Below are positions 9,407 through 18,018 of a stretch of DNA of 64,000 bases, piece after piece. Both the position numbers and the translations under genes were made by a program. Origin of the DNA: Chitinophagaceae bacterium (GTDB lineage: Bacteria > Bacteroidota > Bacteroidia > Chitinophagales > Chitinophagaceae); the NCBI GenBank assembly GCA_947447265.1, contig CANFKC010000011.1, forward strand, positions 53,138 through 117,137. The letters run 5' to 3'. The notes beneath the pieces were generated by a model. The model saw only the letters and a list, made by a program, of their open reading frames with translations, made no database searches and had not been told where the DNA came from. Each line of letters begins with the position of its first letter. Position 1 is the first letter of the stretch.

Positions 9407-10657
9407 ATGCAAATCAAGAAGTTAGAAACACCCGTTATCATTATTGGTGCCGGCCCGGCAGGTGCCGCGGCTTCTATATTTCTTACAAAACATGGCATAC
9501 ATCATACCGTAATTGAGCGGGCCGTTTTTCCTCGTGACAAAGTTTGTGGCGATGCCTGCAGCGGAAGAACAACGCAGGTAATAAGCAAAGCCAACCCGGC
9601 ATGGTTGGACGAAATGCGCGCTATGCCGCACGATTTCCAACCCATGTGGGGCATGACGATAGTGTCACCTAATGGCAAATCAATTGACATTCCATTAGCA
9701 ACCAACGTAGCTTCAGGTATGGCAAAAGGGTTTGTTGTGCCACGGTTGGTACTCGATAATTTCCTGTTTGAAAAAATTGCATCTCCGTTTTGCACTGTAT
9801 ACCAGGGGGCAAAAGTTGGCGAAATAAAGCGGGAAGATGGGAAAGTAGTGGTCTGGATGACTTACGATGGCGAAGAGTACGAAATAACCGCGCAGTTAAT
9901 AGTAGGGGCCGATGGCGATAAGAGTATTGTCAGGAAACACTTTCAGGGCGATGACGAGAATGAAAAAACAACAGCCATTGGACTGAGAGCGTATTATGAT
10001 GGCATCGTGGGTACACAATCCACCTTTATTGAATTGCATTATTTTCCGGAGATCCCCAGCGGATATTTCTGGATATTTCCACTGCCTAATGGCAAGGCGA
10101 ATGTGGGCATAGGTATGCTGTCGTCAGTAGTTCGGGAAAAGAAGGTGAACCTGCGCGAACTGATGCTGTCTACCATCAAAAACAATCCGCGCCTGTCACA
10201 ACGATTTGCAAATGCCACATTACAAGATAAGATACTAGGGTGGGGCTTACCAATCTTCACGACCGAAATACCCGTGTCCGGCGATAACTACATCCTGACC
10301 GGCGATGCGGCCAGTTTTATCGATCCGTTTTCGGGAGAAGGCGTTGGCAATGCATTGTACAGCGGTATGCTCGCGGCCGATGCCATTAAGCTCGCTATTG
10401 AACAAAAGAACTATTCCACTGCTTTCCTCAAAAAGGCATACGATGATGTTTTCTACCTCCACCTTGGTCCCGAACTAAAACAGAATGCCACCATGCAGCG
10501 CATTTTCGGTAACCAATGGTTCTTCAATCTATTTTTCAGCAAAGCTGATAAAAGTAAGTCACTGCGCGAAGTCATTAGTTGCATGTTTACCAATGCCGAA
10601 TTGCAAAAGCAACTGCGCCAACCCTGGTTTTATATAAAGGTGTTGTTTAATCGGTAA
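9407..10657 (+). CDS. Geranylgeranyl-reductase-family FAD-dependent oxidoreductase
   Basis: This 416-residue flavoprotein belongs to the geranylgeranyl reductase / p-hydroxybenzoate-hydroxylase-like superfamily. The FAD-binding G14-x-G16-x-x-G19 fold sits at the N-terminus (VIIIGAGPAGAAASIFL). The KVCGDACSGR motif near residue 46 is the CxxD/GGR hallmark. The second FAD motif (GDAASFIDPFSGEGVGNAL) is near residue 300. Family members reduce prenyl chains of lipids or quinones, or modify polyketides; the substrate is unknown here. An upstream in-frame extension to 9326 would translate repeat DNA, so I place the start at ATG 9407, just after a clear promoter. It is not physically linked to the carotenoid cluster 49 kb away. 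Confidence 0.88.
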   Translation: MQIKKLETPVIIIGAGPAGAAASIFLTKHGIHHTVIERAVFPRDKVCGDACSGRTTQVISKANPAWLDEMRAMPHDFQPMWGMTIVSPNGKSIDIPLATNVASGMAKGFVVPRLVLDNFLFEKIASPFCTVYQGAKVGEIKREDGKVVVWMTYDGEEYEITAQLIVGADGDKSIVRKHFQGDDENEKTTAIGLRAYYDGIVGTQSTFIELHYFPEIPSGYFWIFPLPNGKANVGIGMLSSVVREKKVNLRELMLSTIKNNPRLSQRFANATLQDKILGWGLPIFTTEIPVSGDNYILTGDAASFIDPFSGEGVGNALYSGMLAADAIKLAIEQKNYSTAFLKKAYDDVFYLHLGPELKQNATMQRIFGNQWFFNLFFSKADKSKSLREVISCMFTNAELQKQLRQPWFYIKVLFNR

Positions 10658-10679
10658 CAATAATTTATTTGCGTAAGGC

Positions 10680-10710
10680 TTTGAAGGTTTAAATAGTATA
10701 CTTACATTTA
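10680..10710 (+). promoter_or_regulatory. Candidate promoter for the 318-aa secreted protein
   Basis: TTTG (10680-10683), a 19-bp spacer and TACATTTA (10703-10710) match the Bacteroidetes consensus with one mismatch. The ATG is 20 bp downstream. Confidence 0.5.
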
Positions 10711-10729
10711 CAATACTAAAACCTTATCT

Positions 10730-11686
10730 ATGAAAAATATATTACTCTGTATTTTGCTGCTTTCAGCATTCGTTTCCTCCGCACAGAAAATCCGCTTTAC
10801 CGACAAGAGAAATCAATGGGTATATCATTGCAGCGGCGACCCTGATAAAGATGCAAGTTGTGATTACATAAAGACAGTTACTTATGGACCTGATACAGTT
10901 TTGTTCGGAAGGACTTATCGAACTTTTATAACTTCTTTTTACCGCGATCATATATTCTTTCCATATTGCGGTGGTCTTTATTGGGATGGAGTTGACAGGA
11001 GTAATATATTTGTTCGCGAGGATACCGTTGCTAACAAAGTTTATTGGCTAAAGGATTCATCCGATCGCATACTTTTCGATTACAATCTACATTTAGGCGA
11101 CACAATTAAGAGTCATCTCGGAATAATAGATTCTATCATTTGTTTCGATTCAATCGTTGTCGGTTCTGAGACGTACAAGGTTTTCCTTTTTACTGCCGTT
11201 CGGTCATGGCCTTTTCAAAATGATTTTCGATTAATTGAGGGGGTGGGCTGTCTTGATTGGTTTCTCTATCCTATAAATCAAAATCATTTTGAGCACGAAG
11301 AAACATTACTTTGTTTTTCTCAGGGGGGCTATTATCCAGCAATTACAGCGCCGCTTTGTGCAACGGTGTGGGTGGGGTTCGGGGTTGACACCTTCAGAAA
11401 TTCCATTGGTTGTGTCACGCTAAATGTGAATGAACCGAAAACACCGCTAGCAACATTTTCCATTTCCCCTAATCCTGCATCATCCGACATCTCAATTAAC
11501 AGCGATGCCACCATACAGGGTCTGGCAATATCAAACGTTACCGGTCAGGTAGTAATGCGAATGGATTGTAACAGCAAAAACATTACTGCATCAGTACAAA
11601 ATTTGCCCAATGGTATCTATTTCCTTGCCGTACGGTATGGAGATGGTGGAGACATGATTTATCATTACCAGGTTGTAAAAGATTAA
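10730..11686 (+). CDS. Secreted protein with T9SS type A sorting domain
   Basis: This 318-residue protein has an N-terminal signal peptide (to about SSAQ, residues 16-19). A central region of no recognised family has several Cys, Tyr and Trp. The C-terminal 75-residue T9SS sorting domain has FSISPNPASSDISI, NVTGQVV and LPNGIYFLAV, the three conserved blocks of type A domains. It is expected to cross the outer membrane by the type IX system and be released or anchored on the surface. The passenger region is not assignable from sequence. It has its own promoter and is followed 36 bp later by a small hydrolase, possibly co-transcribed. Confidence 0.85.
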   Translation: MKNILLCILLLSAFVSSAQKIRFTDKRNQWVYHCSGDPDKDASCDYIKTVTYGPDTVLFGRTYRTFITSFYRDHIFFPYCGGLYWDGVDRSNIFVREDTVANKVYWLKDSSDRILFDYNLHLGDTIKSHLGIIDSIICFDSIVVGSETYKVFLFTAVRSWPFQNDFRLIEGVGCLDWFLYPINQNHFEHEETLLCFSQGGYYPAITAPLCATVWVGFGVDTFRNSIGCVTLNVNEPKTPLATFSISPNPASSDISINSDATIQGLAISNVTGQVVMRMDCNSKNITASVQNLPNGIYFLAVRYGDGGDMIYHYQVVKD

Positions 11687-11722
11687 TGCAGCAAGTCGTA
11701 ACTTAGTGTATAAATCGCAACC

Positions 11723-12352
11723 ATGAAACGCATCTACACCTTGCTGTTGGCTATGCTCTGTTTTTCGCTCTCATTCGGACAGAAGTGCGTTTTTTACTTG
11801 CACGGCGCAATAGTGGAGGGCAACTGCGAACATCCGTCTAACGGCGCTTATGGCGAGTTTAAATACAGGGATATTGCAGCCGCTTTTCGCAGTGAGAAAT
11901 TCACCGTGTTTTCAGAATGCCGGCCTGCTAATACTGATGGAAAGGTATACGCCCATAAAGTAGCTACTCAGGTTGATAGTCTGTTAAAGAAGGGAGTAAA
12001 GCCGTCAGACATAACCGTTGTTGGTGCATCAAAAGGTGCCATGATAGCTATGTATGTTGCTACGTTTCTTAAAAATTCCAAAGTGAATTTTGTGTTCATG
12101 AGCAACTGTAACGACAATAATTTTACCTCGCAGCCCGAAATTGCATTTTATGGCAATGTATTATCCATCTATGAAAAGAGCGATGATGTTGCGGGTAGCT
12201 GCATTGCCTACAAAGCAAAATCTACAGCGGTTATGATGCCGCATTACAAAGAAATTGCACTGAATACAGGTCTGAAGCATGGTTACATTTACGGCCCGTT
12301 ACCGGAATGGATGAAACCGGTAATTAAATGGGCGAACGGTAGCTATGAATAG
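11723..12352 (+). CDS. Exported alpha/beta-hydrolase-like protein
   Basis: The 209-residue product has a signal peptide ending near FGQ (residue 20). The fold then looks like a minimal alpha/beta hydrolase. YLHG (residues 25-28) forms the oxyanion strand. The nucleophile elbow is G101-A-S103-K-G105, followed by a small-residue helix (AMIAMYVATF). The segment near residues 161-200 ends with a conserved-looking H (LKHGYIY), a candidate catalytic His. No lid domain is present. Substrate is unknown; esterase or peptidase activity is inference. It lies 36 bp after the T9SS cargo gene. Confidence 0.65.
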   Translation: MKRIYTLLLAMLCFSLSFGQKCVFYLHGAIVEGNCEHPSNGAYGEFKYRDIAAAFRSEKFTVFSECRPANTDGKVYAHKVATQVDSLLKKGVKPSDITVVGASKGAMIAMYVATFLKNSKVNFVFMSNCNDNNFTSQPEIAFYGNVLSIYEKSDDVAGSCIAYKAKSTAVMMPHYKEIALNTGLKHGYIYGPLPEWMKPVIKWANGSYE

Positions 12353-12487
12353 ATTTTAGAAATCGGGCCGGGATAGGCATTCTTTTCTCAAAAGGGGCAA
12401 ACATTATTTTTGTAGTACTTCAATGCACTATTGATATTACCAAGTTTGTTATCGTTTGTATATTTTTAAGTTTTAAAATCAATTCGC

Positions 12488-13006
12488 ATGAATGAAGCAT
12501 ACCCCGAAGTAATGAATGATACTGCCCTTCTGGCGAGAATTACAGGGTTTATAAATGAAATTGGTATTCCTTGCAAACCGGGTAGCCTTTCTGACGACAC
12601 ATTTTTACCCGGACTTGATATCAAAAATGGGGGCATAATTTATGACCTGGATTTATTAAAGTATCCGGGCGATCTTTTGCATGAAGCAGGGCACGTTGCC
12701 GTTCTCGCTGCGGCTGACCGCGAAAAAGCAAATAGTCCGGATATGCTAAATGGCGACCTTGACACAGGTGCAGCCGAAATGGCGGCTATATGCTGGTCAT
12801 GGGCAGCACTGCAACACCTGGCGCTGGAGCCCACAGTGGTGTTCCATGAATTTGGTTATAAAAATGGTAGCAAGAACCTGGTCGATAATTTTAATGCAGA
12901 ACGGTATATTGGCCTTCCATTACTTCAATGGCTGGGCATGACCAATACCAGCGGGGAAGGGGAACAATATCCGAAAATGACCCATTGGTTGCGGCCTGGC
13001 CAATAG
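12488..13006 (+). CDS. Unknown 172-aa protein with HEAGH metallopeptidase-like motif
   Basis: I do not recognise a named family. The 172-residue, cytosolic-looking protein has H65-E-A-G-H69, the HExxH zinc signature, in a predicted helix (DLLHEAGHVAVLAA). A second acidic helix has E97 (TGAAEMAAICWSWA), which could supply the third zinc ligand as in gluzincin-like folds. There is no signal peptide or propeptide. The C-terminus is Trp-rich and ends PKMTHWLRPGQ. A TATTTTTG box at 12415-12422 could drive it. It may be a minimal zinc protease or a non-catalytic relative. Confidence 0.6.
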   Translation: MNEAYPEVMNDTALLARITGFINEIGIPCKPGSLSDDTFLPGLDIKNGGIIYDLDLLKYPGDLLHEAGHVAVLAAADREKANSPDMLNGDLDTGAAEMAAICWSWAALQHLALEPTVVFHEFGYKNGSKNLVDNFNAERYIGLPLLQWLGMTNTSGEGEQYPKMTHWLRPGQ

Positions 13007-13063
13007 GAGGCCGTAATAAAAATAAACTCGCTCAATTTTGTAGTTTTGTAATAAACCAGGTTT

Positions 13064-13687
13064 ATGAGAATAGTGCTTATTTCTTTTTTGATGCTGCTGC
13101 CAATGTTTGCGCTGGCCCGGAAGGCGGGTAAGGAAGCGATAAAAATAGGCGAGATGGTATGGGCAAAAGAAAACCTGGATGTAAGTTACTACCGCAACGG
13201 AGATGAAATAAGGGAAGCCAAAACTGCCGCGGAATGGGAAGAATGTGGCCAGAAACACATAGGCTGCTGGTGCACTTACAACAATAGCTACAGTAGTTGC
13301 GGCAAGTTATATAACTATTATGCTGTAGCAGACAGTCGTGGGCTTACCCCTTATGGCTGGCATATGCCATCAGCTCAAGAACTCGAATACCTGGTATTAA
13401 CAAGTGGCGGAAAAGATAATTGTGGTGCGGAACTCAAAGCCAGAACTGGCTGGAAACCAGGCGCCCGTAACTCCGGCATCAATAGCTGGAATGGCTATGG
13501 TGGCGGCTGCAGGTATAGCAATGGCGCATTTAATTACGGCGGACTCATAGGTTATTGGTGGACCTCAAATGCCGATACCGCTACCCACAAAGTTGAGGTT
13601 TTCAACCTCTACCACGATAAGGATGAATGTGCCATTAGCTGGTTCGAGAAGTCTTTCGGTTTTTCGGTACGTTGCGTAAGGGATTAG
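13064..13687 (+). CDS. FISUMP-domain (Fibrobacter succinogenes major paralogous domain) exported protein
   Basis: This 207-residue protein has a signal peptide (to about ALA, residue 18). One FISUMP domain follows, recognised from GEMVWAKENLDVSYYRNG, the Cys-rich WCTYNNS block, GKLYNYYAV, GWHMPSAQELEYLV, and the C-terminal GYWWTSN..FSVRCVRD. FISUMP proteins are abundant exported proteins in Fibrobacter and Bacteroidota; the fold is related to formylglycine-generating/C-lectin-like domains and no biochemical role is established. No T9SS tail is present, so it is likely periplasmic or surface-exposed by another route. TAGTTTTG at 13041-13048 could be its -7 box. Confidence 0.85.
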   Translation: MRIVLISFLMLLPMFALARKAGKEAIKIGEMVWAKENLDVSYYRNGDEIREAKTAAEWEECGQKHIGCWCTYNNSYSSCGKLYNYYAVADSRGLTPYGWHMPSAQELEYLVLTSGGKDNCGAELKARTGWKPGARNSGINSWNGYGGGCRYSNGAFNYGGLIGYWWTSNADTATHKVEVFNLYHDKDECAISWFEKSFGFSVRCVRD

Positions 13688-13730
13688 CACAATCAACGCC
13701 CCAGTTTTTGAGCTTGGCTGAAATAGTGCG

Positions 13731-13787
13731 TTAAATGAATACGTCTTGCACTTTTGGGTTTTGACTTTTCCCTTTTGACTTCACGCT
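13731..13787 (+). repeat. Dispersed heptad-type intergenic element, copy B
   Basis: Near-identical to 5563-5622 (shared TAAATGAATACGT and CACTTTTGGGTTTTGACTTTT). It occupies the gap between two convergent genes, starting 43 bp after the FISUMP stop and reaching the stop of the TonB-like gene. It reads as 7-mers with a TTTT core. Confidence 0.7.
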
Positions 13788-14265
13788 ATTCTATAGCAAA
13801 GTTAATACCGACAGACTGAACTGACCGTACCGGCCTTCTTTTATAGGTTGCGGGCAACCACGCTGGCATATCTGCAATTACGCATTTTGCTTCGGCATCG
13901 CATGCAGGAGCTAAACTTCTTATAACCGTAATGCCTGAGATGCGCCCTTGTTCGTCAACAATAAATCTCACTATGGTTCGGCCCCTGATTTTGGAATCGC
14001 GGTATTCAGCGGGATATACAGTATTTGTTTCAATAAACTCTTTTAATGCGTTGTCTCCACCCGGAAAATGCGCGCGCTCGTAATTCGGCCCGTAATAGGG
14101 ATTTGAAGTATCCATAACCGGGCGGGCTCGTAGTTCAGTTTCGGTTAAAACACACAATAGCATCGTCAAAATAGAGCATTGAATAGTACGCGCCCACCAT
14201 CTTGCAACGGTGATATTTGCTGCTACAGCTGTTTTTGGGCTTGGGTAATGATGGCTTCTATGCAT
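13786..14265 (-). CDS. TonB C-terminal-domain protein (energy-transducer-like)
   Basis: This 159-residue product has an N-terminal membrane segment (about residues 28-43, CSILTMLLCVL) and a C-terminal TonB domain of about 80 residues (LKEFIETNTVYPAEYRDSKIRGRTIVRFIVDEQG, then ITVIRSLAPACDAEAKCVI). It lacks the long Pro-rich linker of a true TonB, so it may not span the periplasm; such short TonB-domain proteins are common in Bacteroidota. The gene ends in a dispersed repeat. It lies 29 bp downstream of the CarboxypepD_reg-like gene on the same strand and is likely co-transcribed with it. Confidence 0.8.
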   Translation of the reverse strand: MHRSHHYPSPKTAVAANITVARWWARTIQCSILTMLLCVLTETELRARPVMDTSNPYYGPNYERAHFPGGDNALKEFIETNTVYPAEYRDSKIRGRTIVRFIVDEQGRISGITVIRSLAPACDAEAKCVIADMPAWLPATYKRRPVRSVQSVGINFAIE

Positions 14266-14294
14266 TATTTATGCTTCTTTTTTCGTGAAAATGG

Positions 14295-15008
14295 CTAATA
14301 TATGGAAAAGTTAGGCTTCATGCTTTGCACTTCATTGGTGACATTTATGCTGCCGAAATGTTCTATTAAGGGTTTTGTTTCGCCATAGGTAACGCCGCCG
14401 TCACGCCAATCGGAAGGATACCTGTATACGGTAATCATATTATTGGTGGCTGTTTTACCTATTGAGAATATTTGTTCGGGTATCAGCGTGCCTCTCGGTT
14501 CGGGCCCTGATGCGGGGGTATATGTTGCTTCAATAGTAATGCTGTCATCTTTGAATGATTCAGGCAGCTGAAGCGAAAAGTAACCCATACTGTCCGTTAA
14601 AGTATTAATCTCGGATCCTTTTATACTCACCTGCATGTGGGTGAGCATATCTCCGGTAATTTGATCCGTCACATATCCGCATACTTCCCGTTTTTGCTGT
14701 TGTTTTGTTTCGGGGGTAGTTTGTTCCTGATGCCATACATTTTTTGCCGCCTGCGCCCAGACCGCACTCGTTGCCGTTTGGAAAAACAGGAACAAAGCTG
14801 TAGCTCTCTGCAGTAGAGATCTGCCGATCATATTACCGGGTTCTAAATTGATTGCCCTACCGAGCTGGCTGGCGTGGAATTTCCCGCATTGGTTATCATT
14901 CCCGTGTTTACTTAGGTAGGCGATAATTTCCCTGTCCGTGAGCAGGCTGAAGTCTGTAACAGTTTTATGGCAGGTACTACAAAATCGTCCTTGTACTACT
15001 GGCGTCAT
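14295..15008 (-). CDS. CxxC / carboxypeptidase-regulatory-like domain membrane protein with missing canonical start
   Basis: At least 237 residues from the first ATG. The N-terminus has a CxxC knuckle (FCSTCHKTVTDFS; C10, C13 from this ATG), then a membrane segment (about 66-85) and a CarboxypepD_reg-like beta-sandwich (about 107-165; VCGYVTDQITGDMLTHMQV). The coding frame stays open upstream of the ATG to 15053 and encodes LKITIPEPCSDNWAS, matching the IPxPCxxNWxxM start that I know from relatives. That stretch has no ATG, GTG or TTG codon. Either a rare ATT/ATA start is used or the gene has lost its start. It pairs with the downstream TonB-domain gene. Confidence 0.7.
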   Translation of the reverse strand: MTPVVQGRFCSTCHKTVTDFSLLTDREIIAYLSKHGNDNQCGKFHASQLGRAINLEPGNMIGRSLLQRATALFLFFQTATSAVWAQAAKNVWHQEQTTPETKQQQKREVCGYVTDQITGDMLTHMQVSIKGSEINTLTDSMGYFSLQLPESFKDDSITIEATYTPASGPEPRGTLIPEQIFSIGKTATNNMITVYRYPSDWRDGGVTYGETKPLIEHFGSINVTNEVQSMKPNFSIY

Positions 15009-15142
15009 ACTAGCCCAATTATCAGAGCAGGGTTCCGGAATTGTTATTTTTAATTATTTTGCCGCCATATAGTTATAGACGTAAGTGGCAACCGTAAACT
15101 TGGGTTTAAATCGCGATGCAGTATTATTGCTTACACTATCTT

Positions 15143-15173
15143 TTTGCCACGTCGGGCATTTTTCGTACTTTTG
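15143..15173 (+). promoter_or_regulatory. Bacteroidetes-type promoter upstream of dnaG
   Basis: TTTG (15143-15146), a 19-bp spacer and TACTTTTG (15166-15173) match the consensus exactly. A second TACTTTTG lies at 15180-15187. If used for dnaG, the leader would be about 390 nt and contain the heptad repeats. A 35-codon reading frame (15193-15300) starts just after it but has no recognised homology. Confidence 0.55.
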
Positions 15174-15331
15174 ACCCCTTACTTTTGGTACTATGGCTAG
15201 CGTTAATTCAGGACTCACAACCCTCCATCCTATAAATCGACAACATTACCATCAACACGAAAACCTGCCCTTATTTTTCAATTTTGCAGGCACTGTTTAA
15301 CAACCCATTAACCGACAACGCGAAGCCTCTG

Positions 15332-15503
15332 GCTACTAAATACTAACTACTAAATACCACAAAACAGCTTTCTACTTTGTACTATCGACTTGCTACTAAA
15401 TACTATCTACTATAAAACAGCTTTCTACTTTCTACTATCGACTTGCTACTAAATACTATCTACTATCTGCTATAAAAACAGCTTTCTACTCTATACTTAG
15501 TAC
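15332..15503 (+). repeat. Three imperfect 53-60 bp tandem units made of heptads
   Basis: Units start with GCTACTAAATAC at 15332, 15392 and 15445 (spacing 60 and 53 bp). Each contains AAACAGCTTTCTACT and, in the first two, ACTATCGACTTG. Most of the sequence is built of 7-mers around a TACT core. Confidence 0.85.
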
Positions 15504-15514
15504 TTACTACCGCA

Positions 15515-15570
15515 GACTTATGACTCACGACTCACGACTTACGACTCACGACTTACGACTTACGACTAAC
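15515..15570 (+). repeat. Eight tandem heptads (GACTYAC) abutting the dnaG start
   Basis: Eight consecutive 7-mers (GACTTAT, GACTCAC twice, GACTTAC, GACTCAC, GACTTAC twice, GACTAAC) run without a break to 2 bp before the dnaG ATG at 15573. The dnaG translation-initiation region is therefore entirely repeat. Confidence 0.9.
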
Positions 15571-15572
15571 TA

Positions 15573-17531
15573 ATGATCAATCCAGCCTCCATAGCCGAAG
15601 TAATGAGCCGCACCGACATTGTCGATGTGGTGGGGCAGTTTGTGCGGTTGAAAAAGCGGGGTACCAACTACATTGCCAATTGTCCTTTTCACAACGAAAA
15701 GTCACCGTCATTCAACGTATCTCCGGCAAAAGGCATCTACAAATGTTTTGGTTGCGGTAAGGCGGGTAATGCGGTTTCGTTCATACAAGAGCATGAAAAG
15801 CTTTCGTATCCGGAAGCCATGCGGTGGTTGGCAGATTATTATAAAATCACTTTACAGGAAACTGAACGCAGCCCCGAGCAGCAATTGCAGCAACAGGCAG
15901 GGGAGGCGCTGCGCATACTCAATGAATATGCCGCTAATTATTTCCACGAAACCTTACTGAATACCGAAGAAGGCCAGATAATAGGCATGTCCTATTTCCG
16001 GCAGCGTGGTTTCAGGAAGGACATTATAGAGCGTTTCAGGCTGGGCTATAACCCGGAACACAACGAGGCTTTCTACCAGGCATCGGTAGCTAAAGGGCAT
16101 AGTAAAGAGCTGCTGGAAAAGGCCGGCCTTATCAAGAACAGGAACGGCATTTATTACGATGTATACCGCGGTAGGGTCATCTTCCCGATACAAAGCATGA
16201 CGGGCAGGATATTGGGTTTTGGTGCCCGCATCCTTAAAAGCAATGAAAAGGCGCCTAAGTACATCAACTCACCCGAAAACGAATTGTACGTTAAGAGCAA
16301 GGTGCTCTACGGCATGTTCCAGAGCCGCACGGCTATAGGTAAGCTGGACGAGTGCTTCCTGGTAGAAGGGTATACCGATGTTATTTCGCTGCACCAGGGT
16401 GGGGTAGAAAACGTCGTATCAAGTAGCGGCACCTCTCTTACTGAAGACCAGCTAAGGCTCATCGGCCAGCTGACCAAAAACCTCACCATATTATACGATG
16501 GCGACGCAGCTGGCATCAAAGCCGCTTTGCGTGGTTTAGATATGGCACTGGGTCAGAGCTTTAATGTGCAACTGGTGCTGTTGCCGGATGGTGAAGATCC
16601 AGATAGTTACATACAAAAGCAGGGTGCATCCGGCTTTCATGAATATGTAAAAGGCCATAAGCAGGATGTGATCAGTTTCAGATTGCAGATCGGGCTTAAA
16701 GATGCAGGTAACGACCCGATAAAGAAATCGAAGCTGGTTAATGAAATAGCGGAAAGTATTTCGCGCATTAATAAGGCGGAGGATTTTGCGCTCCAGAACC
16801 ACTATATCCGCGAAGCATCAGATAAGCTGAAGGTAGATGAGACCGGAATGGTGACGCTGGTGAATAAGTACATTCGCGACCGAATTGAGAACGACCAGAA
16901 GCATCAGCAAAGGCGGGAAGAGGCTATGCCGGACCCGGCTGAGATGGAGATGCCTGTTGAAGAACCGCAGGTTGCAAAACCGGGTACAGGCGAGGAAAAC
17001 GAATGGGGCCTGCTCAAGGTATTAGTGGAATTTGGCCACCTGGCTTACGACGAAACCAGAACAATATCAGCAGTAATTGAAGAACAGGTAGATCCCGCGC
17101 TATTTGAAAACCAGCTGGTAGGCAAGCTATATAACGAGTATTACGACCACCGAACCCACTTTGGCAATGTGCCGGAGACCCATTACTTTGTAAATTATCC
17201 TGATAAGGACATAAGGGAACGACTCATATCTGTATTAAGTACAGAAAGAAATAAAACAGAAAGCGATATGAGTGCGAACTGGAAGACAAAATATGGCATA
17301 GAAAGCAACTCAGATAAGTTGCACTATATCAATGACCTGGATAGCACACTCGCTTATTTCGAGTACAAGAAAATTATGATGATGCAGGAAGATCTTCTGG
17401 TGCGCCTGCAATTGGAGCAAGACCCGCTTAAACTGCAACGCATACAAATGAAGTACCTGGAACTGCGAAAGATGGATAAAGAAATTCTGAAGCACCACCC
17501 GGCGGTTTTCCGCTTAATGAAGCACAAATAA
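15573..17531 (+). CDS. dnaG: DNA primase
   Basis: DnaG makes RNA primers for chromosomal replication on DnaB-unwound DNA. The 652-residue protein has the CHC2 zinc finger (C37-x2-H40, C58-x2-C61). The RNA-polymerase/TOPRIM core is around 200-345, with VEGYTDVISLHQ, SSGTSL and YDGDAAG carrying the acidic metal ligands. A C-terminal helicase-binding region with an acidic, Pro-rich linker is near 450-470. Length is normal for Bacteroidota. ruvX follows 24 bp downstream, so the two are probably one transcript. The upstream 240 bp is repeat DNA, unusual for an essential gene. Confidence 0.96.
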   Translation: MINPASIAEVMSRTDIVDVVGQFVRLKKRGTNYIANCPFHNEKSPSFNVSPAKGIYKCFGCGKAGNAVSFIQEHEKLSYPEAMRWLADYYKITLQETERSPEQQLQQQAGEALRILNEYAANYFHETLLNTEEGQIIGMSYFRQRGFRKDIIERFRLGYNPEHNEAFYQASVAKGHSKELLEKAGLIKNRNGIYYDVYRGRVIFPIQSMTGRILGFGARILKSNEKAPKYINSPENELYVKSKVLYGMFQSRTAIGKLDECFLVEGYTDVISLHQGGVENVVSSSGTSLTEDQLRLIGQLTKNLTILYDGDAAGIKAALRGLDMALGQSFNVQLVLLPDGEDPDSYIQKQGASGFHEYVKGHKQDVISFRLQIGLKDAGNDPIKKSKLVNEIAESISRINKAEDFALQNHYIREASDKLKVDETGMVTLVNKYIRDRIENDQKHQQRREEAMPDPAEMEMPVEEPQVAKPGTGEENEWGLLKVLVEFGHLAYDETRTISAVIEEQVDPALFENQLVGKLYNEYYDHRTHFGNVPETHYFVNYPDKDIRERLISVLSTERNKTESDMSANWKTKYGIESNSDKLHYINDLDSTLAYFEYKKIMMMQEDLLVRLQLEQDPLKLQRIQMKYLELRKMDKEILKHHPAVFRLMKHK

Positions 17532-17555
17532 ACCCTGCAGCAATAAATTACCTGC

Positions 17556-18014
17556 ATGGCTACTCAATTCACAACCACTAAACCACCTGATTTGGCCCGG
17601 ATATTAGCATTAGATTATGGTAAAAAGCGCACTGGCATTGCTGTTACAGATGCCTTGCAGATAATTGCTACAGCGCTGGATACAGTTGATTCCGGCGAAC
17701 TGATTGGCTATCTGAAGAAGTATATGCTTGCAGAACCAGTGGAACGTATTATTATAGGTTATCCATTGAATATGGATGATAGCCCCACCCATGCCACGCC
17801 GCTTGTTGAAAAATTCATTCTCAAGTTCGGCAATGTGTTCCCAAATATCCCCGTAGAAAAAGTTGACGAGCGTATGACGTCAAAAATGGCCAGCCGCGAA
17901 ATAGCAGGTATGGGCCTAAAGAAAAAAGACCGCGAAAAAAAAGAACTCATCGACGCAGTGGCTGCGACCATGATGTTGCAGGAGTACATTACAAAGGGCG
18001 AAATAACAGGCTAG
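17556..18014 (+). CDS. ruvX: Putative pre-16S rRNA nuclease / Holliday junction resolvase (YqgF/RuvX)
   Basis: This 152-residue YqgF-family RNase H-fold protein is linked to 5' maturation of 16S rRNA and, in some species, to Holliday junction cleavage. The first catalytic Asp is in ILALDYGKKRTGIAVTD (D20). The second acidic site is in IIIGYPLNMD, and the C-terminal site in VDERMTS and ELIDAVAATMMLQEY. It lies 24 bp after dnaG on the same strand and converges on the DUF4375 gene with a 4-bp gap. Confidence 0.93.
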   Translation: MATQFTTTKPPDLARILALDYGKKRTGIAVTDALQIIATALDTVDSGELIGYLKKYMLAEPVERIIIGYPLNMDDSPTHATPLVEKFILKFGNVFPNIPVEKVDERMTSKMASREIAGMGLKKKDREKKELIDAVAATMMLQEYITKGEITG

Positions 18015-18018
18015 ATAT

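Noticed and set aside
9167..9412. Minus-strand reading frame of 81 codons in the 91-bp repeat
   Set aside because: It only translates the repeat (KDAKAQ/RK-type peptides), which is a known source of false genes; no start context or homology.
15193..15300. 35-codon frame just after the dnaG promoter
   Set aside because: Too short and without homology; might be a leader peptide but nothing supports translation.
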